Source of the DNA: Reyranella sp.
Lineage (GTDB): Bacteria; Pseudomonadota; Alphaproteobacteria; Reyranellales; Reyranellaceae
NCBI GenBank assembly: GCA_016780605.1
Contig: JADHLS010000123.1
Span: forward strand, 1 to 9,991
Reading direction: 5' to 3'
DNA length: 9,991 nt
In this document: one piece after another, positions 1-8,156 of the stretch
How positions within the stretch are numbered: position 1 is the stretch's first letter
Layout of the letters: each line of letters opens with the position of its first letter
Notes under the pieces: generated by a model
What the model saw: only the letters and a program-made list of their open reading frames with translations
Databases searched by the model: none
Told to the model about the DNA's origin: nothing
Position numbers and translations under genes: made by a program

Positions 1-1186
1 CGAACTCGGGGTGGCGCTTGAGGAAGGCCTCGATCTGGCGCTCGTTCTCGGCCGGCAGCACCGAGCAGGTGGCATAGACCAGCCCACCGCCCGGCTTCAC
101 CAGGCGAGCCGCGGCATCGAGGATGGCGGCCTGCTTCGGCACAAGCTCGGCGAGATCCTGAGGGCGCAGCGTCCAGCGGCCGTCGGGGTTGCGGCGCCAG
201 GTGCCTGTGCCGGTGCACGGCGCGTCGACCAGCACGCGATCGAAGGCGCCGGCCTGGCGCTTCAGCCACTTGCGATTGTCGGCGCCGAGCGCGCGGCGCT
301 CGACATTGTGCGCGCCGGCACGGCGCAGGCGCTGGGCCGAGCGGTCGAGCCGGGTTTCCAGCACATCCATGGCGACGACGCGGCCCTTGTTGTTCATGCC
401 GGCGGCGATGGCGAGCGTCTTGCCGCCGGCGCCGGCGCAATAGTCGGCGATCGACATTCCCGGCCGCGCATCGACGAGGCCCGCGACCAATTGCGAGCCT
501 TCGTCCTGGACTTCGACCAGGCCGCTCTGGAAGGCAGCGCCCGCGACCACCGACAGCCGGCGCTTCAGCCTGAGGCCGTTCGGGGCAAACCGCGTCGGCT
601 CGGTCTCGATGCCCTCGCGCGCAAGCGCCGCGCGCGCCTCCTCAACGGTGGCCTTGAGCCGATTGACGCGCAGGTCGACGGGCGGCGGCGTCGCGAGCGC
701 GGCGATCTCGCGGCCCCAGGCCTCGCCGTAGGCCTCTTTCAGATGCGGCGCCACCCACTCCTGGACGTTGAGGCGCACCCAGTCGGGCTGCTCGGGGTGG
801 CTGAGCGAATGGCCCTCCATCTGGCGAAGCGCGCGCCGCTCGGCGTCGTCGAGCGGGTGCGGCCGATAGAGGCCGCCGTCGAAGATCGCCTCGACGTCGC
901 TGAGGCCGAGCCCCTCGACCACCATGAGATCGGCGGCGACGATGCCGCGCGGCAAGGCGTTGGTCTGGTCGGCCGGGTGGCCGGTGCGCTTCAGCCACCA
1001 GCGCAACTGGCCCCAGCGGCGCAGGATGCCCCACACGCGCTCCGACACGGCGCGACGGTCGCCGCCGCCGATGAAACGGCGGGTACGAAAGAATGCATTG
1101 GCGACGAGATCGGCCGGCCGCTCGCTGCGGCTGACGATCTCGTCCAGAAGCTCTATGGTGGCGGCCACCCGCGCGCCCGGCGTCAC
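1..1186 (-). CDS. rsmB: RsmB/NOP family 16S rRNA m5C methyltransferase (C-terminus off the left edge)
   Basis: Partial gene: 395 codons from a GTG start at 1186, open at the left edge. The first bases translate to ...FLKRHPEF, which normally lies a few dozen residues before the end of the family. RsmB-type enzymes transfer a methyl group from SAM to C5 of a cytosine in 16S rRNA (C967 in E. coli). The SAM-binding motif I is seen as DYCAGAGGKT at about residues 248-257. The two expected cysteines are present: VDAPCTGTGT with Cys324 (motif IV, product release in the family) and YATCS with Cys374 (motif VI, the nucleophile). The N-terminal ~130 residues are helical and rich in Arg and Trp. GTG 1186 is chosen because AGGGGA lies 9 bases upstream in a suitable place. 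It is divergent from the SGNH hydrolase gene. In alphaproteobacteria this gene commonly sits near guaB and guaA, which fits here. The family is clear; the exact target cytosine is inferred. Confidence 0.93.
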   Translation of the reverse strand, partial: MTPGARVAATIELLDEIVSRSERPADLVANAFFRTRRFIGGGDRRAVSERVWGILRRWGQLRWWLKRTGHPADQTNALPRGIVAADLMVVEGLGLSDVEAIFDGGLYRPHPLDDAERRALRQMEGHSLSHPEQPDWVRLNVQEWVAPHLKEAYGEAWGREIAALATPPPVDLRVNRLKATVEEARAALAREGIETEPTRFAPNGLRLKRRLSVVAGAAFQSGLVEVQDEGSQLVAGLVDARPGMSIADYCAGAGGKTLAIAAGMNNKGRVVAMDVLETRLDRSAQRLRRAGAHNVERRALGADNRKWLKRQAGAFDRVLVDAPCTGTGTWRRNPDGRWTLRPQDLAELVPKQAAILDAAARLVKPGGGLVYATCSVLPAENERQIEAFLKRHPEF

Positions 1187-1221
1187 GTCAAGAAGTCCCC
1201 TTTTCCGTCCCTGCCGCTACG

Positions 1222-2313
1222 ATGAATAAGCCCGCCGCGCAACGACTCTCCGCCAAGCCGCCTGGCAAGGCTTCGGGCAAGGCTTCCGGCAAGGAATGGT
1301 TCAGGCGCACCGTGCTGGTGCTTTGCGCCGTTTTGATGGGGCTTTTTTCCCTGGAATTCGGCCTGCGGGCGGCGCATGGCGGATGGCTCTTCGACTATCC
1401 CAACTTCGTGCTGGGGGCGCGCACGGTCCTGGCCGAGGGCGACCGCGGCCGGTACGTGCACGACCCGGCGCTCGGCCATGTGCCGCGGCAGGGTTATGCG
1501 GCGGCCGGCACGACGATCCAGAACGACGGCCTGCGGCGGACCGGTGAGCAGGTCGCCGGAGCACCCATCCTGGCGGTGGGCGATTCCTTCACCTATGGCG
1601 ACGAGGTGAATGACGGCCAGACCTGGCCGGCGCAATTGCAGCTCCTGACCGGGCGGCGGGTGCTGAATGGCGGGGTGAGCGGCTACGGCTTCGACCAGAG
1701 CGTGCTGCGCGCCGAGCAGCTCGCGGCCAAATACAAGCCCGCGGTCATCGTCGTGAGCTTCATCGCCGACGACATCAGGCGCACCGAGATGCGCCGGCTG
1801 TGGAGCGCCGACAAGCCCTACTTCGTGCTCGAGGACGGCAAGCTTGCGCTCAAGGGCCTGCCGGTGCCGCCGCGCGCCGATCCCGGCAGCACGCTCAGCT
1901 TCTGGCAATGGACGCTGGGCTACTCGTTCCTGTTCGACTGGGTGCTGCGCCGGCTCGACCTGCTGCACGACTGGTATGGCGACCACAAGCGTGTGCAGGC
2001 GCCGGGCACTGGCGAGCGCCTCGCCTGCCTGCTGGCCGGGCGGCTCGCCGAGCTGCAGAAGACGAGTGGCGCCAAGGTGATCGTGATGGCCGAGTACGAT
2101 CCCGTGGTGTGGGACGATCCCGCCTTCGCCGCCGAGCAGCGCCGCCTGACACGCGGCCTGCTCGACTGCGCGGCGCGCGATGGGCTCGCCACGATCGACA
2201 GCTTCGAGGCGCTCGCGGCAACGGGCGCGCCGCGCAAGCTCTACGTCACCTGGCACATGAACGAGCCCGGCAACCGCCTGATCGCCGAGCTGGTGGCGCG
2301 AGCGATCAAGTAG
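1222..2313 (+). CDS. Membrane-anchored SGNH/GDSL-like hydrolase
   Basis: 363-residue protein. A basic N-terminus with a KASGKASGK stretch is followed by one hydrophobic segment at about residues 30-46 (TVLVLCAVLMGLFSLEF), so it is probably anchored in the inner membrane with the catalytic domain outside. SGNH blocks are visible: GDSFTYG with Ser122 (block I), NGGVSGYG with Gly154 (block II), VVSFIADD around 178-184 at block III (Asp where Asn is usual), and TWHMNEPGN with His345 (block V). Relatives are esterases or O-acetyl-modifying enzymes acting on cell-envelope glycans or lipids; the substrate cannot be told from the sequence. The usual Asp just before the block V His is absent (Thr343/Val342). 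There is no convincing Shine-Dalgarno before ATG 1222, and the next in-frame ATG (1336) would cut into the membrane segment, so 1222 is kept. The stop is followed within a few bases by a REP hairpin. Confidence 0.85.
   Translation: MNKPAAQRLSAKPPGKASGKASGKEWFRRTVLVLCAVLMGLFSLEFGLRAAHGGWLFDYPNFVLGARTVLAEGDRGRYVHDPALGHVPRQGYAAAGTTIQNDGLRRTGEQVAGAPILAVGDSFTYGDEVNDGQTWPAQLQLLTGRRVLNGGVSGYGFDQSVLRAEQLAAKYKPAVIVVSFIADDIRRTEMRRLWSADKPYFVLEDGKLALKGLPVPPRADPGSTLSFWQWTLGYSFLFDWVLRRLDLLHDWYGDHKRVQAPGTGERLACLLAGRLAELQKTSGAKVIVMAEYDPVVWDDPAFAAEQRRLTRGLLDCAARDGLATIDSFEALAATGAPRKLYVTWHMNEPGNRLIAELVARAIK
1264..1294 (+). repeat. 12-bp tandem repeat (about 2.6 copies) in the hydrolase 5' end
   Basis: The unit GGCAAGGCTTCG/C runs twice in full (1264-1275 and 1276-1287) and then for seven more bases. 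It encodes the GKAS/GKASGK linker ahead of the membrane segment. Because the unit is a multiple of three, copy-number change would lengthen or shorten the linker without a frameshift. Confidence 0.8.
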
Positions 2314-2318
2314 TCTCA

Positions 2319-2347
2319 TTGCCGGGAGCGCGCCACTCCAGTGGCGC
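2319..2347 (+). repeat. REP element, left copy flanking the RAYT gene
   Basis: A 29-base sequence starting TTGCCGGGAGCG, then the imperfect palindrome GCGCCACTCCAGTGGCGC (2330-2347; GCGCCAC/GTGGCGC arms around TCCA). It is the exact reverse complement of 2923-2951. It lies 6 bases after the SGNH-hydrolase stop and 5 bases from the RAYT stop. The layout (a short GGGAG-containing foot plus a hairpin, in inverted pairs beside a RAYT gene) is that of REP/BIME repeats, which are the substrates of RAYT proteins. It could also act as a transcript-end hairpin for the genes on either side. Confidence 0.88.
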
Positions 2348-2351
2348 ATCT

Positions 2352-2894
2352 TCATCTCCGTCGAGCACTGCCCCAAGGCCATAGGTGAGGCTCTGCGACC
2401 AGGCCTGCTTTGACCGGATTCTGATCGATGTAATTCTCCGTCCAGCAGAAATGCTCCTCGTGTCGGATGAAGCGATCCCAGTAGTCGACCTGCCAGAACT
2501 CACCCTTCCGTCCCAGCGCTCTGTTTGCAGCCCGGGCCGTGAACCGCTTCCACGACCCAACGACTGTCCCAAGCGGGATCCCGGGTAAGATGCTGAGCAG
2601 CACATGGACATGGTTCGGCATGATCGTCCAAGCATGTAGGCGATAGCGTTCGCCATCGAATGCCAGGAACGCCTGTTCGACGAATTCGGCGACCCGATCC
2701 TCTTTCAGCCAACACGCTCCCCATCCCCTATCGAGGAACTCGTTCCGCAGGCTTTCTGGCTGCGCTGCCGCCCGCAGTCTAAGCGCCGCTTCCCTCGGCA
2801 AGCTGTCCGCAAGCCGGAAGGTTACGAATTGAATGACTTCCTGGGAATCGAAGTGCGGAAGGTATCCGCGGGCATGCCAACCCTTGTGATCCAC
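2352..2894 (-). CDS. REP-associated tyrosine transposase (RAYT, Y1 transposase superfamily)
   Basis: 180 residues from GTG 2894, a usual size for RAYTs. These are single-strand DNA endonucleases related to IS200/IS605 TnpA that recognise REP hairpins and are thought to have spread them in genomes. Seen here: MPNHVHVLL with the HUH-type His95 and His97, and QVDYWDRFIR followed by ENYIDQNPVKAGL. Tyr155 in the latter helix is my candidate nucleophile, with Tyr138 as an alternative. The N-terminal GWHARGYLPHF...FVTFRLADSLP is also typical of the family. The reading frame stays open up to a TTG at 2951, but those extra 19 codons are read from the right REP and lack a family match, so GTG 2894 is preferred. 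The gene sits alone between two inverted REPs and is visibly lower in GC than its neighbours, suggesting horizontal entry. The frame is intact, so the protein may be active. Confidence 0.93.
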   Translation of the reverse strand: MDHKGWHARGYLPHFDSQEVIQFVTFRLADSLPREAALRLRAAAQPESLRNEFLDRGWGACWLKEDRVAEFVEQAFLAFDGERYRLHAWTIMPNHVHVLLSILPGIPLGTVVGSWKRFTARAANRALGRKGEFWQVDYWDRFIRHEEHFCWTENYIDQNPVKAGLVAEPHLWPWGSARRR

Positions 2895-2922
2895 GTCTCG
2901 ACGCTCGCAATCGCTGCCATGA

Positions 2923-2951
2923 GCGCCACTGGAGTGGCGCGCTCCCGGCAA
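2923..2951 (-). repeat. REP element, right copy flanking the RAYT gene
   Basis: Perfect 29-base inverted copy of 2319-2347, with the palindrome at 2923-2940 and the CGCTCCCGGCAA foot at 2941-2951. It lies just 5' of the RAYT start (28 bases beyond GTG 2894) and 23 bases from the guaB stop. The two copies point in opposite directions around the transposase gene, forming one compact unit of 633 bases. Confidence 0.88.
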
Positions 2952-2974
2952 AGACGTTGCGAGCGGCGACTTCG

Positions 2975-4627
<1,653 letters not shown>

Positions 4628-5428
4628 TCAGGGACGGCCGATCTCGACCAGGGCGCGCTGCAATGGCTCGCCCGACACCTGGATCCAGCCCCGCATCGGG
4701 TCGCCGAGCTCGAGAATCATGAAGATGGCGCCGGTGACGGCCAGGGCCGAGAGGCAGAAGCTGGCCACCACCGTGCCGTTCAGGGGAGCAAACAGGCCGA
4801 AGCTCGCGAAGATGAGGAACAGCCAGAGGATCATCACGAAGATGAACTGCCGCGGAGCCGTGGTCCCGGTGTCCTCCCACAGCAGCCATCGCTCGGTGTA
4901 GACATTGGCTGTGACGGTCATGGCCTGGGCGCTGAGTGCCGTCTGCCGCGGGCTGGCGGGCGACAGGGACAGCACGGAGTCGAGAAGCTTGTCCAGGAGA
5001 TCGGCCGTCTCGCGGCCGTCCGCCGACCCCCTGTCGGCCGGCGAGAACAGTTCCTGGTACTTCTTGCCCGCATAGGCGCGCAGATGAGCGCGTGCCCGAT
5101 CCGCCTCCGGCCCGTAGCTGCGCAGCAAGTGATCGAGCTGGATGAGGTCGGAGCTCAGCTTCTTCACGATGCTGGAATTGACCGTGAAGGCGCTGTTCGC
5201 GGCCGACAGCATCAGGGCGAGCACCAGCGAGGTCAGCGACACGATCACCGCAGCCGATATCTTCACCGCCGTCGCCGAGTCGTCGCTGAGGTGGTGGCCC
5301 GGCAACCGTCGCGCCGCGAACAGGCCGATCAGCGCCCCAGCGACCATCGCCACGAAGGCGGCGATGCTGATGTACAGAAAGGAACTATCGATCGTCGCCA
5401 TGGCGGCGGAAGCCCGTCCCCACGACAT
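4628..5428 (-). CDS. DUF4239 family four-helix membrane protein
   Basis: 266 residues. Four hydrophobic segments are visible at about 17-39, 56-77, 195-215 and 218-240, with a soluble helical region of about 115 residues between the second and third. Landmarks of DUF4239 are seen: RRLPGHHLSDDSATAVK after helix 1, then LVLALMLSAANSAF, LDHLLRSYGPEAD, and the C-terminal FASFGLFAPLNGTVV...GAIFMILELGDPMRGWIQVSGEPL. The family has no established function. ATG 5428 has GGAG four bases upstream inside rlmE. ATG 5401 (nine codons later, MATIDSSFLY) is an alternative and would still overlap rlmE. The overlap of 44 bases (17 for the shorter form) suggests translational coupling to rlmE. The stop is followed by the 192-base gap before guaB. 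Confidence 0.85.
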   Translation of the reverse strand: MSWGRASAAMATIDSSFLYISIAAFVAMVAGALIGLFAARRLPGHHLSDDSATAVKISAAVIVSLTSLVLALMLSAANSAFTVNSSIVKKLSSDLIQLDHLLRSYGPEADRARAHLRAYAGKKYQELFSPADRGSADGRETADLLDKLLDSVLSLSPASPRQTALSAQAMTVTANVYTERWLLWEDTGTTAPRQFIFVMILWLFLIFASFGLFAPLNGTVVASFCLSALAVTGAIFMILELGDPMRGWIQVSGEPLQRALVEIGRP

Positions 5429-6086
5429 ACATCTCCGCCGAGTCGGCGCGGCTGGCCTCGGGCTTGACGTGGCGGACCTTGGCGAAGTCCTGCTTCAGGC
5501 GGTCGAGCAGGGTGCGCTCGGTGCCGCCGCGCAGGACCTTGGCGACGAAGGTGCCGCCGGGCTTCAGGACGTGGCGGGCGAAGTCATGGGCGGTCTCGGC
5601 CAATCCCATGATGCGCATGTGGTCGACCTGGGTCTCGCCGGTGGCGGCGGCGGCCATATCGCTCATGACGACGTCGGCCGGACCGCCCAGAAGCTCCTCG
5701 AGGACGGCGGGTGCATCGTCGTCATAGAAATCCTTGGCGAGCACGGTGGCGCCGGGGATGGGTTCGATGGGCGTGAGGTCGATGCCGACCACGACGCCGC
5801 CGGTCTGCTGCGGCCGCACGCGCTCGACGGCGACCTGGGTCCAGCCGCCGGGCGCGGCGCCGAGATCGACGATGCGGCCGCCGGGCTTCAGGAAGCGGAA
5901 CTGGTCGTCGAGCTGCAGCAGCTTGAAGGCGGCGCGCGAGCGGTAGCCGCGCTTCTTGGCCTCGACGACATAGGGGTCGTTCAGCTGACGCTGCAGCCAG
6001 CGCTGCGAGGACACGGTGCGGCCGCGCGCGGTCTTCACGCGCACCGTCGCCTGGCGACCGGTCGGTTTACTGGTCTTCCTGGTCAC
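5385..6086 (-). CDS. rlmE: 23S rRNA 2'-O-ribose methyltransferase RlmE (FtsJ/RrmJ)
   Basis: 233 residues from GTG 6086. RlmE methylates the 2'-OH of U2552 in the A loop of 23S rRNA during late 50S assembly. The K-D-K-E catalytic tetrad is complete: Lys55 (SRAAFKLLQL), Asp143 (VMSDMA), Lys183 (FVAKVLRGG) and Glu218 (SAEMYVV). SAM motif I is seen as VDLGAAPGGWTQ (73-84) and the acidic residue after strand 2 in GIDL. Compared with the E. coli enzyme it has a roughly 20-residue basic N-terminal extension (TRKTSKPTGRQATVRVKTA), as is common in alphaproteobacteria, which may help rRNA binding. The start overlaps the ppx stop by 20 bases and the 3' end overlaps the DUF4239 gene, so the three are probably co-transcribed and coupled. 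No good Shine-Dalgarno is seen before the GTG, which fits coupling. Confidence 0.97.
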   Translation of the reverse strand: MTRKTSKPTGRQATVRVKTARGRTVSSQRWLQRQLNDPYVVEAKKRGYRSRAAFKLLQLDDQFRFLKPGGRIVDLGAAPGGWTQVAVERVRPQQTGGVVVGIDLTPIEPIPGATVLAKDFYDDDAPAVLEELLGGPADVVMSDMAAAATGETQVDHMRIMGLAETAHDFARHVLKPGGTFVAKVLRGGTERTLLDRLKQDFAKVRHVKPEASRADSAEMYVVGTGFRRHGDDR

Positions 6087-7155
6087 GACAACGGAACGGA
6101 TCGGCCTCGCGGTCGGCCTGGCGCATCAGGTCCATCAGCACGCCCTCGCGCAGGCCGCGATCGGCGACGCGCACCATGGGCGCCTGCCATTGCCGGCACA
6201 CCGCCTCGAGGATGGCGCCGCCGGCCAGCGCAAGATCGGCGCGCTCGTTGCCGATGCAGGGCATGTCGGTGAGCTCGACGACGCTCTTCTCCGAGAGCTG
6301 GTCGCAGATGCGCAGGATGGAATCGCGGCCGATGCGCGAGCCGTCGACCAGGGTGCGGTTGTAGCGCTTCAGGCCGAGGTGATGGGCGCTCACCGTCGTC
6401 ACCGTGCCCGAGGCGCCGATCATCTGGACCTCGCCGCGGGCGATGGCGCCGCCGATGCCGTGGCGGGCGCAGAACGGGCGCAGGTCGCTGCGGATGCGTT
6501 CGACCATGGCGTCGTAGCAAGCGCGCGTCACCGGCTGCTCGCGCGGCTGGCCCTTGACGCAGGACTCGGTGAGGGTGACCACGCCCCACGGGACGGAGGT
6601 CATGTCCAGAAGCTCGGTGGCGACGCCGCCCTGACGGTCGTCGCGGCGCGAGACGCGGATCCAGCTCACCTCGGTGGAGCCGCCGCCGATGTCGATCAGG
6701 AGGCCGTAGGGGATCTCGGGATCGAGCAGGTTCTCACAGCTGGCCAGCGCCAAGCGCGCCTCCTCGGAAGGCGGAATGACCTCCAAGCAGAGGCCGGTGC
6801 GCTGCTTCACCAAGGTGAGAAAGTCCTCGCCGTTGCAGGCGCGGCGGCAGGCCTCGGTGGCGATGTGGCGGGCGCGGGTGACGCGATGGCGCTCGATCTT
6901 GGCGGCGCAGACGCTCAGCGCCGAAAGCGTGCGCTCGATCGCGTCGCCGCACAGTGTGCCGTTCAGCGCAACCCCTTCGCCCAGCCGGACCGGCCGGGAA
7001 TAGGCGTCGACGACCTCATAGCCCTCGACCGACGCCCGGGCCACCAGGAGCCGGCAATTGTTGGTGCCGAGATCGATGGCCGCGAAAGTGTGCGCGAAAC
7101 GACCGCTGTGCCAGCCTCCTCTGTTCCCCGTCCGTGGGGTGGGTTCCCCGGCCAT
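6067..7155 (-). CDS. Ppx/GppA family phosphatase (exopolyphosphatase or pppGpp phosphatase)
   Basis: 362 residues from ATG 7155. Members of this actin-like-fold family split terminal phosphates from inorganic polyphosphate or convert pppGpp to ppGpp, linking to the stringent response. Seen: AAIDLGTNNCRLLVA (25-39, phosphate-1 loop), SEEARLA with Glu131/Glu132 in the position of the catalytic acid, LLIDIGGGSTEVSW (152-165, phosphate-2 loop), MIGASGTVTTVSA, and the C-terminal DRGLREGVLMDLM. The protein ends shortly after that motif, so it lacks the C-terminal HD-like domain of the ~500-residue enterobacterial enzymes. Short forms of this kind are usual in alphaproteobacteria. Ppx versus GppA activity cannot be decided. 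The start codon lies at the edge of an imperfect repeat also found upstream of the gene at 7257. The 3' end overlaps rlmE by 20 bases. Confidence 0.95.
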   Translation of the reverse strand: MAGEPTPRTGNRGGWHSGRFAHTFAAIDLGTNNCRLLVARASVEGYEVVDAYSRPVRLGEGVALNGTLCGDAIERTLSALSVCAAKIERHRVTRARHIATEACRRACNGEDFLTLVKQRTGLCLEVIPPSEEARLALASCENLLDPEIPYGLLIDIGGGSTEVSWIRVSRRDDRQGGVATELLDMTSVPWGVVTLTESCVKGQPREQPVTRACYDAMVERIRSDLRPFCARHGIGGAIARGEVQMIGASGTVTTVSAHHLGLKRYNRTLVDGSRIGRDSILRICDQLSEKSVVELTDMPCIGNERADLALAGGAILEAVCRQWQAPMVRVADRGLREGVLMDLMRQADREADPFRCRDQEDQ

Positions 7156-7234
7156 CTGGAGCTCTTTTCTATCGTTGGCCGATGGTAACCCACGAAAATG
7201 CCGCGGGCGAGGCCCTGCGAGTGGCCAAATCCAG
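7150..7234 (-). repeat. Imperfect upstream repeat, copy A (5' of the ppx/gppA gene)
   Basis: Core GATGGTAACCCACGAAAA (plus strand, from 7181), continuing to 7212. It matches 8181-8212 with one mismatch in 32 bases (T7199 against A8199). Similarity continues on both sides: GGCCATCTGGAGCTCTTTT against GGCCATCCGGACTCTTT, and GTGGCCAAATCCAG against GTGGCTAAATCCAG. The copy lies between the stop of the methyltransferase gene and the start of ppx, and its left edge contains the ppx ATG. It lacks the roughly 25-base hairpin insert of copy B. Confidence 0.8.
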
Positions 7235-7256
7235 GGTCTGCCGGCCTCAGGCCCCG

Positions 7257-8117
7257 TCAGGCGGGCGCGGCCAGCACGCCGAAGAAGTATCCGTTATGCC
7301 AGTCGCTGTTACCGTGCGCCTTGATGGGATGGGAATTGTCGGTCGTCGTTCGGACTTCGATGGAGCAGACGATCGAACAACCGGCGTCGCGGATCGCGCG
7401 ATAGGTGCCGAGCCTGGGACCGACCCAGTTCCAGTCATCGATGATCAGGACAAAGCACTTTTCCAGCGCCGGCATGGCCAGGCGCACGCCATCATATTGG
7501 TCCTGCTCGGTATGCGGCCCGTCGAAAAGATAGACATTGAAGCGGCCGATCGTCGAATAGTCGACGCGCCGGAAATCGTTCTCGATGTAGCTGAAGTCGA
7601 CGTCCGGGCTTTGCACGCTCTTCAGGTTGGCGAGGAACTGCTCCTTTGGACCGTCGAACTGGGACCAGTTGTCGATACAGAGAGCGCGAACCTTGTTGCC
7701 AAAGAGAGCGGACGCGGCCGTGGAGCCGGCATAGGAGCCGACCTCCAGGTACCTGGCATCGGGCAGAGCGCCGATCAGTGAGTTGATGAAGGTGCGATAC
7801 TTCTGGCCGGACATGCCCTCCATGGCGCGGACGTGGGCGGCGGGCCCACCGATGCCGGCAAGAGCTTTCTCGAAAGCCTGCTCGAGCGCCACGCCCAGGG
7901 AGGTGCTGGTGAAATTCCCCGACTTCTGGATGGCAGGCAAGGGCTGGCCCGACGAGCGGGGCTGCAGTCGCTGCCGCAGCAGCAGGCGATAGAGTGCTTC
8001 GAGGTGGAACTCGCAGCCCAGGCGTCTCGCCAGGCCGCTCAGGATCCGGCCGTCTTTTGCCGCCGCCGCTATTCTTTGCGCATAGGACGCCGGCTTGTAC
8101 GCGCTCTCGCTCATCAT
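7257..8117 (-). CDS. Class I SAM-dependent methyltransferase, substrate unknown
   Basis: 286 residues from ATG 8117. The C-terminal two thirds is a Rossmann-fold methyltransferase: YLEVGSYAGSTAASAL (motif I, EVGSYAG at about 125-131), ALCIDNWSQF (acidic end of strand 2), FNVYLFDGPHTEQDQYDGV (about 194-210) and FVLIIDDWNWVGPRLGTYRAI (motif with DDW at 227-229). The pattern resembles the Methyltransf_24-like enzymes found near glycan or natural-product genes, but no substrate can be assigned. The N-terminal ~90 residues are not recognised. The frame is open further upstream. ATG 8117 has GGGGGA 8 bases before it. ATG 8162 (MACKPRLRP) would start at the edge of repeat B, exactly as ppx starts at repeat A. 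GC is somewhat lower than in the housekeeping block, and the gene stands alone between two copies of a repeat. Confidence 0.82.
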   Translation of the reverse strand: MMSESAYKPASYAQRIAAAAKDGRILSGLARRLGCEFHLEALYRLLLRQRLQPRSSGQPLPAIQKSGNFTSTSLGVALEQAFEKALAGIGGPAAHVRAMEGMSGQKYRTFINSLIGALPDARYLEVGSYAGSTAASALFGNKVRALCIDNWSQFDGPKEQFLANLKSVQSPDVDFSYIENDFRRVDYSTIGRFNVYLFDGPHTEQDQYDGVRLAMPALEKCFVLIIDDWNWVGPRLGTYRAIRDAGCSIVCSIEVRTTTDNSHPIKAHGNSDWHNGYFFGVLAAPA

Positions 8118-8156
8118 GGTCCAGGTCCCCCGCCCCGGTCGGAGGCGCGGTTTGCA

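Noticed and set aside
11..1225. 404-codon plus-strand open frame opposite rsmB
   Set aside because: The minus strand carries clear RsmB motifs over the same span. The plus product is low-complexity Ala/Arg/Gly-rich without family signs, an artefact of high GC.
1183..2382. 399-codon minus-strand open frame opposite the SGNH hydrolase
   Set aside because: Mirror of a gene with GDSF and HMNEPGN motifs; its composition is like the other antisense shadows.
6016..7188. 390-codon plus-strand open frame opposite the ppx/gppA-like gene
   Set aside because: The Ppx/GppA phosphate-binding loops are all on the minus strand; the plus frame has no recognisable domain.
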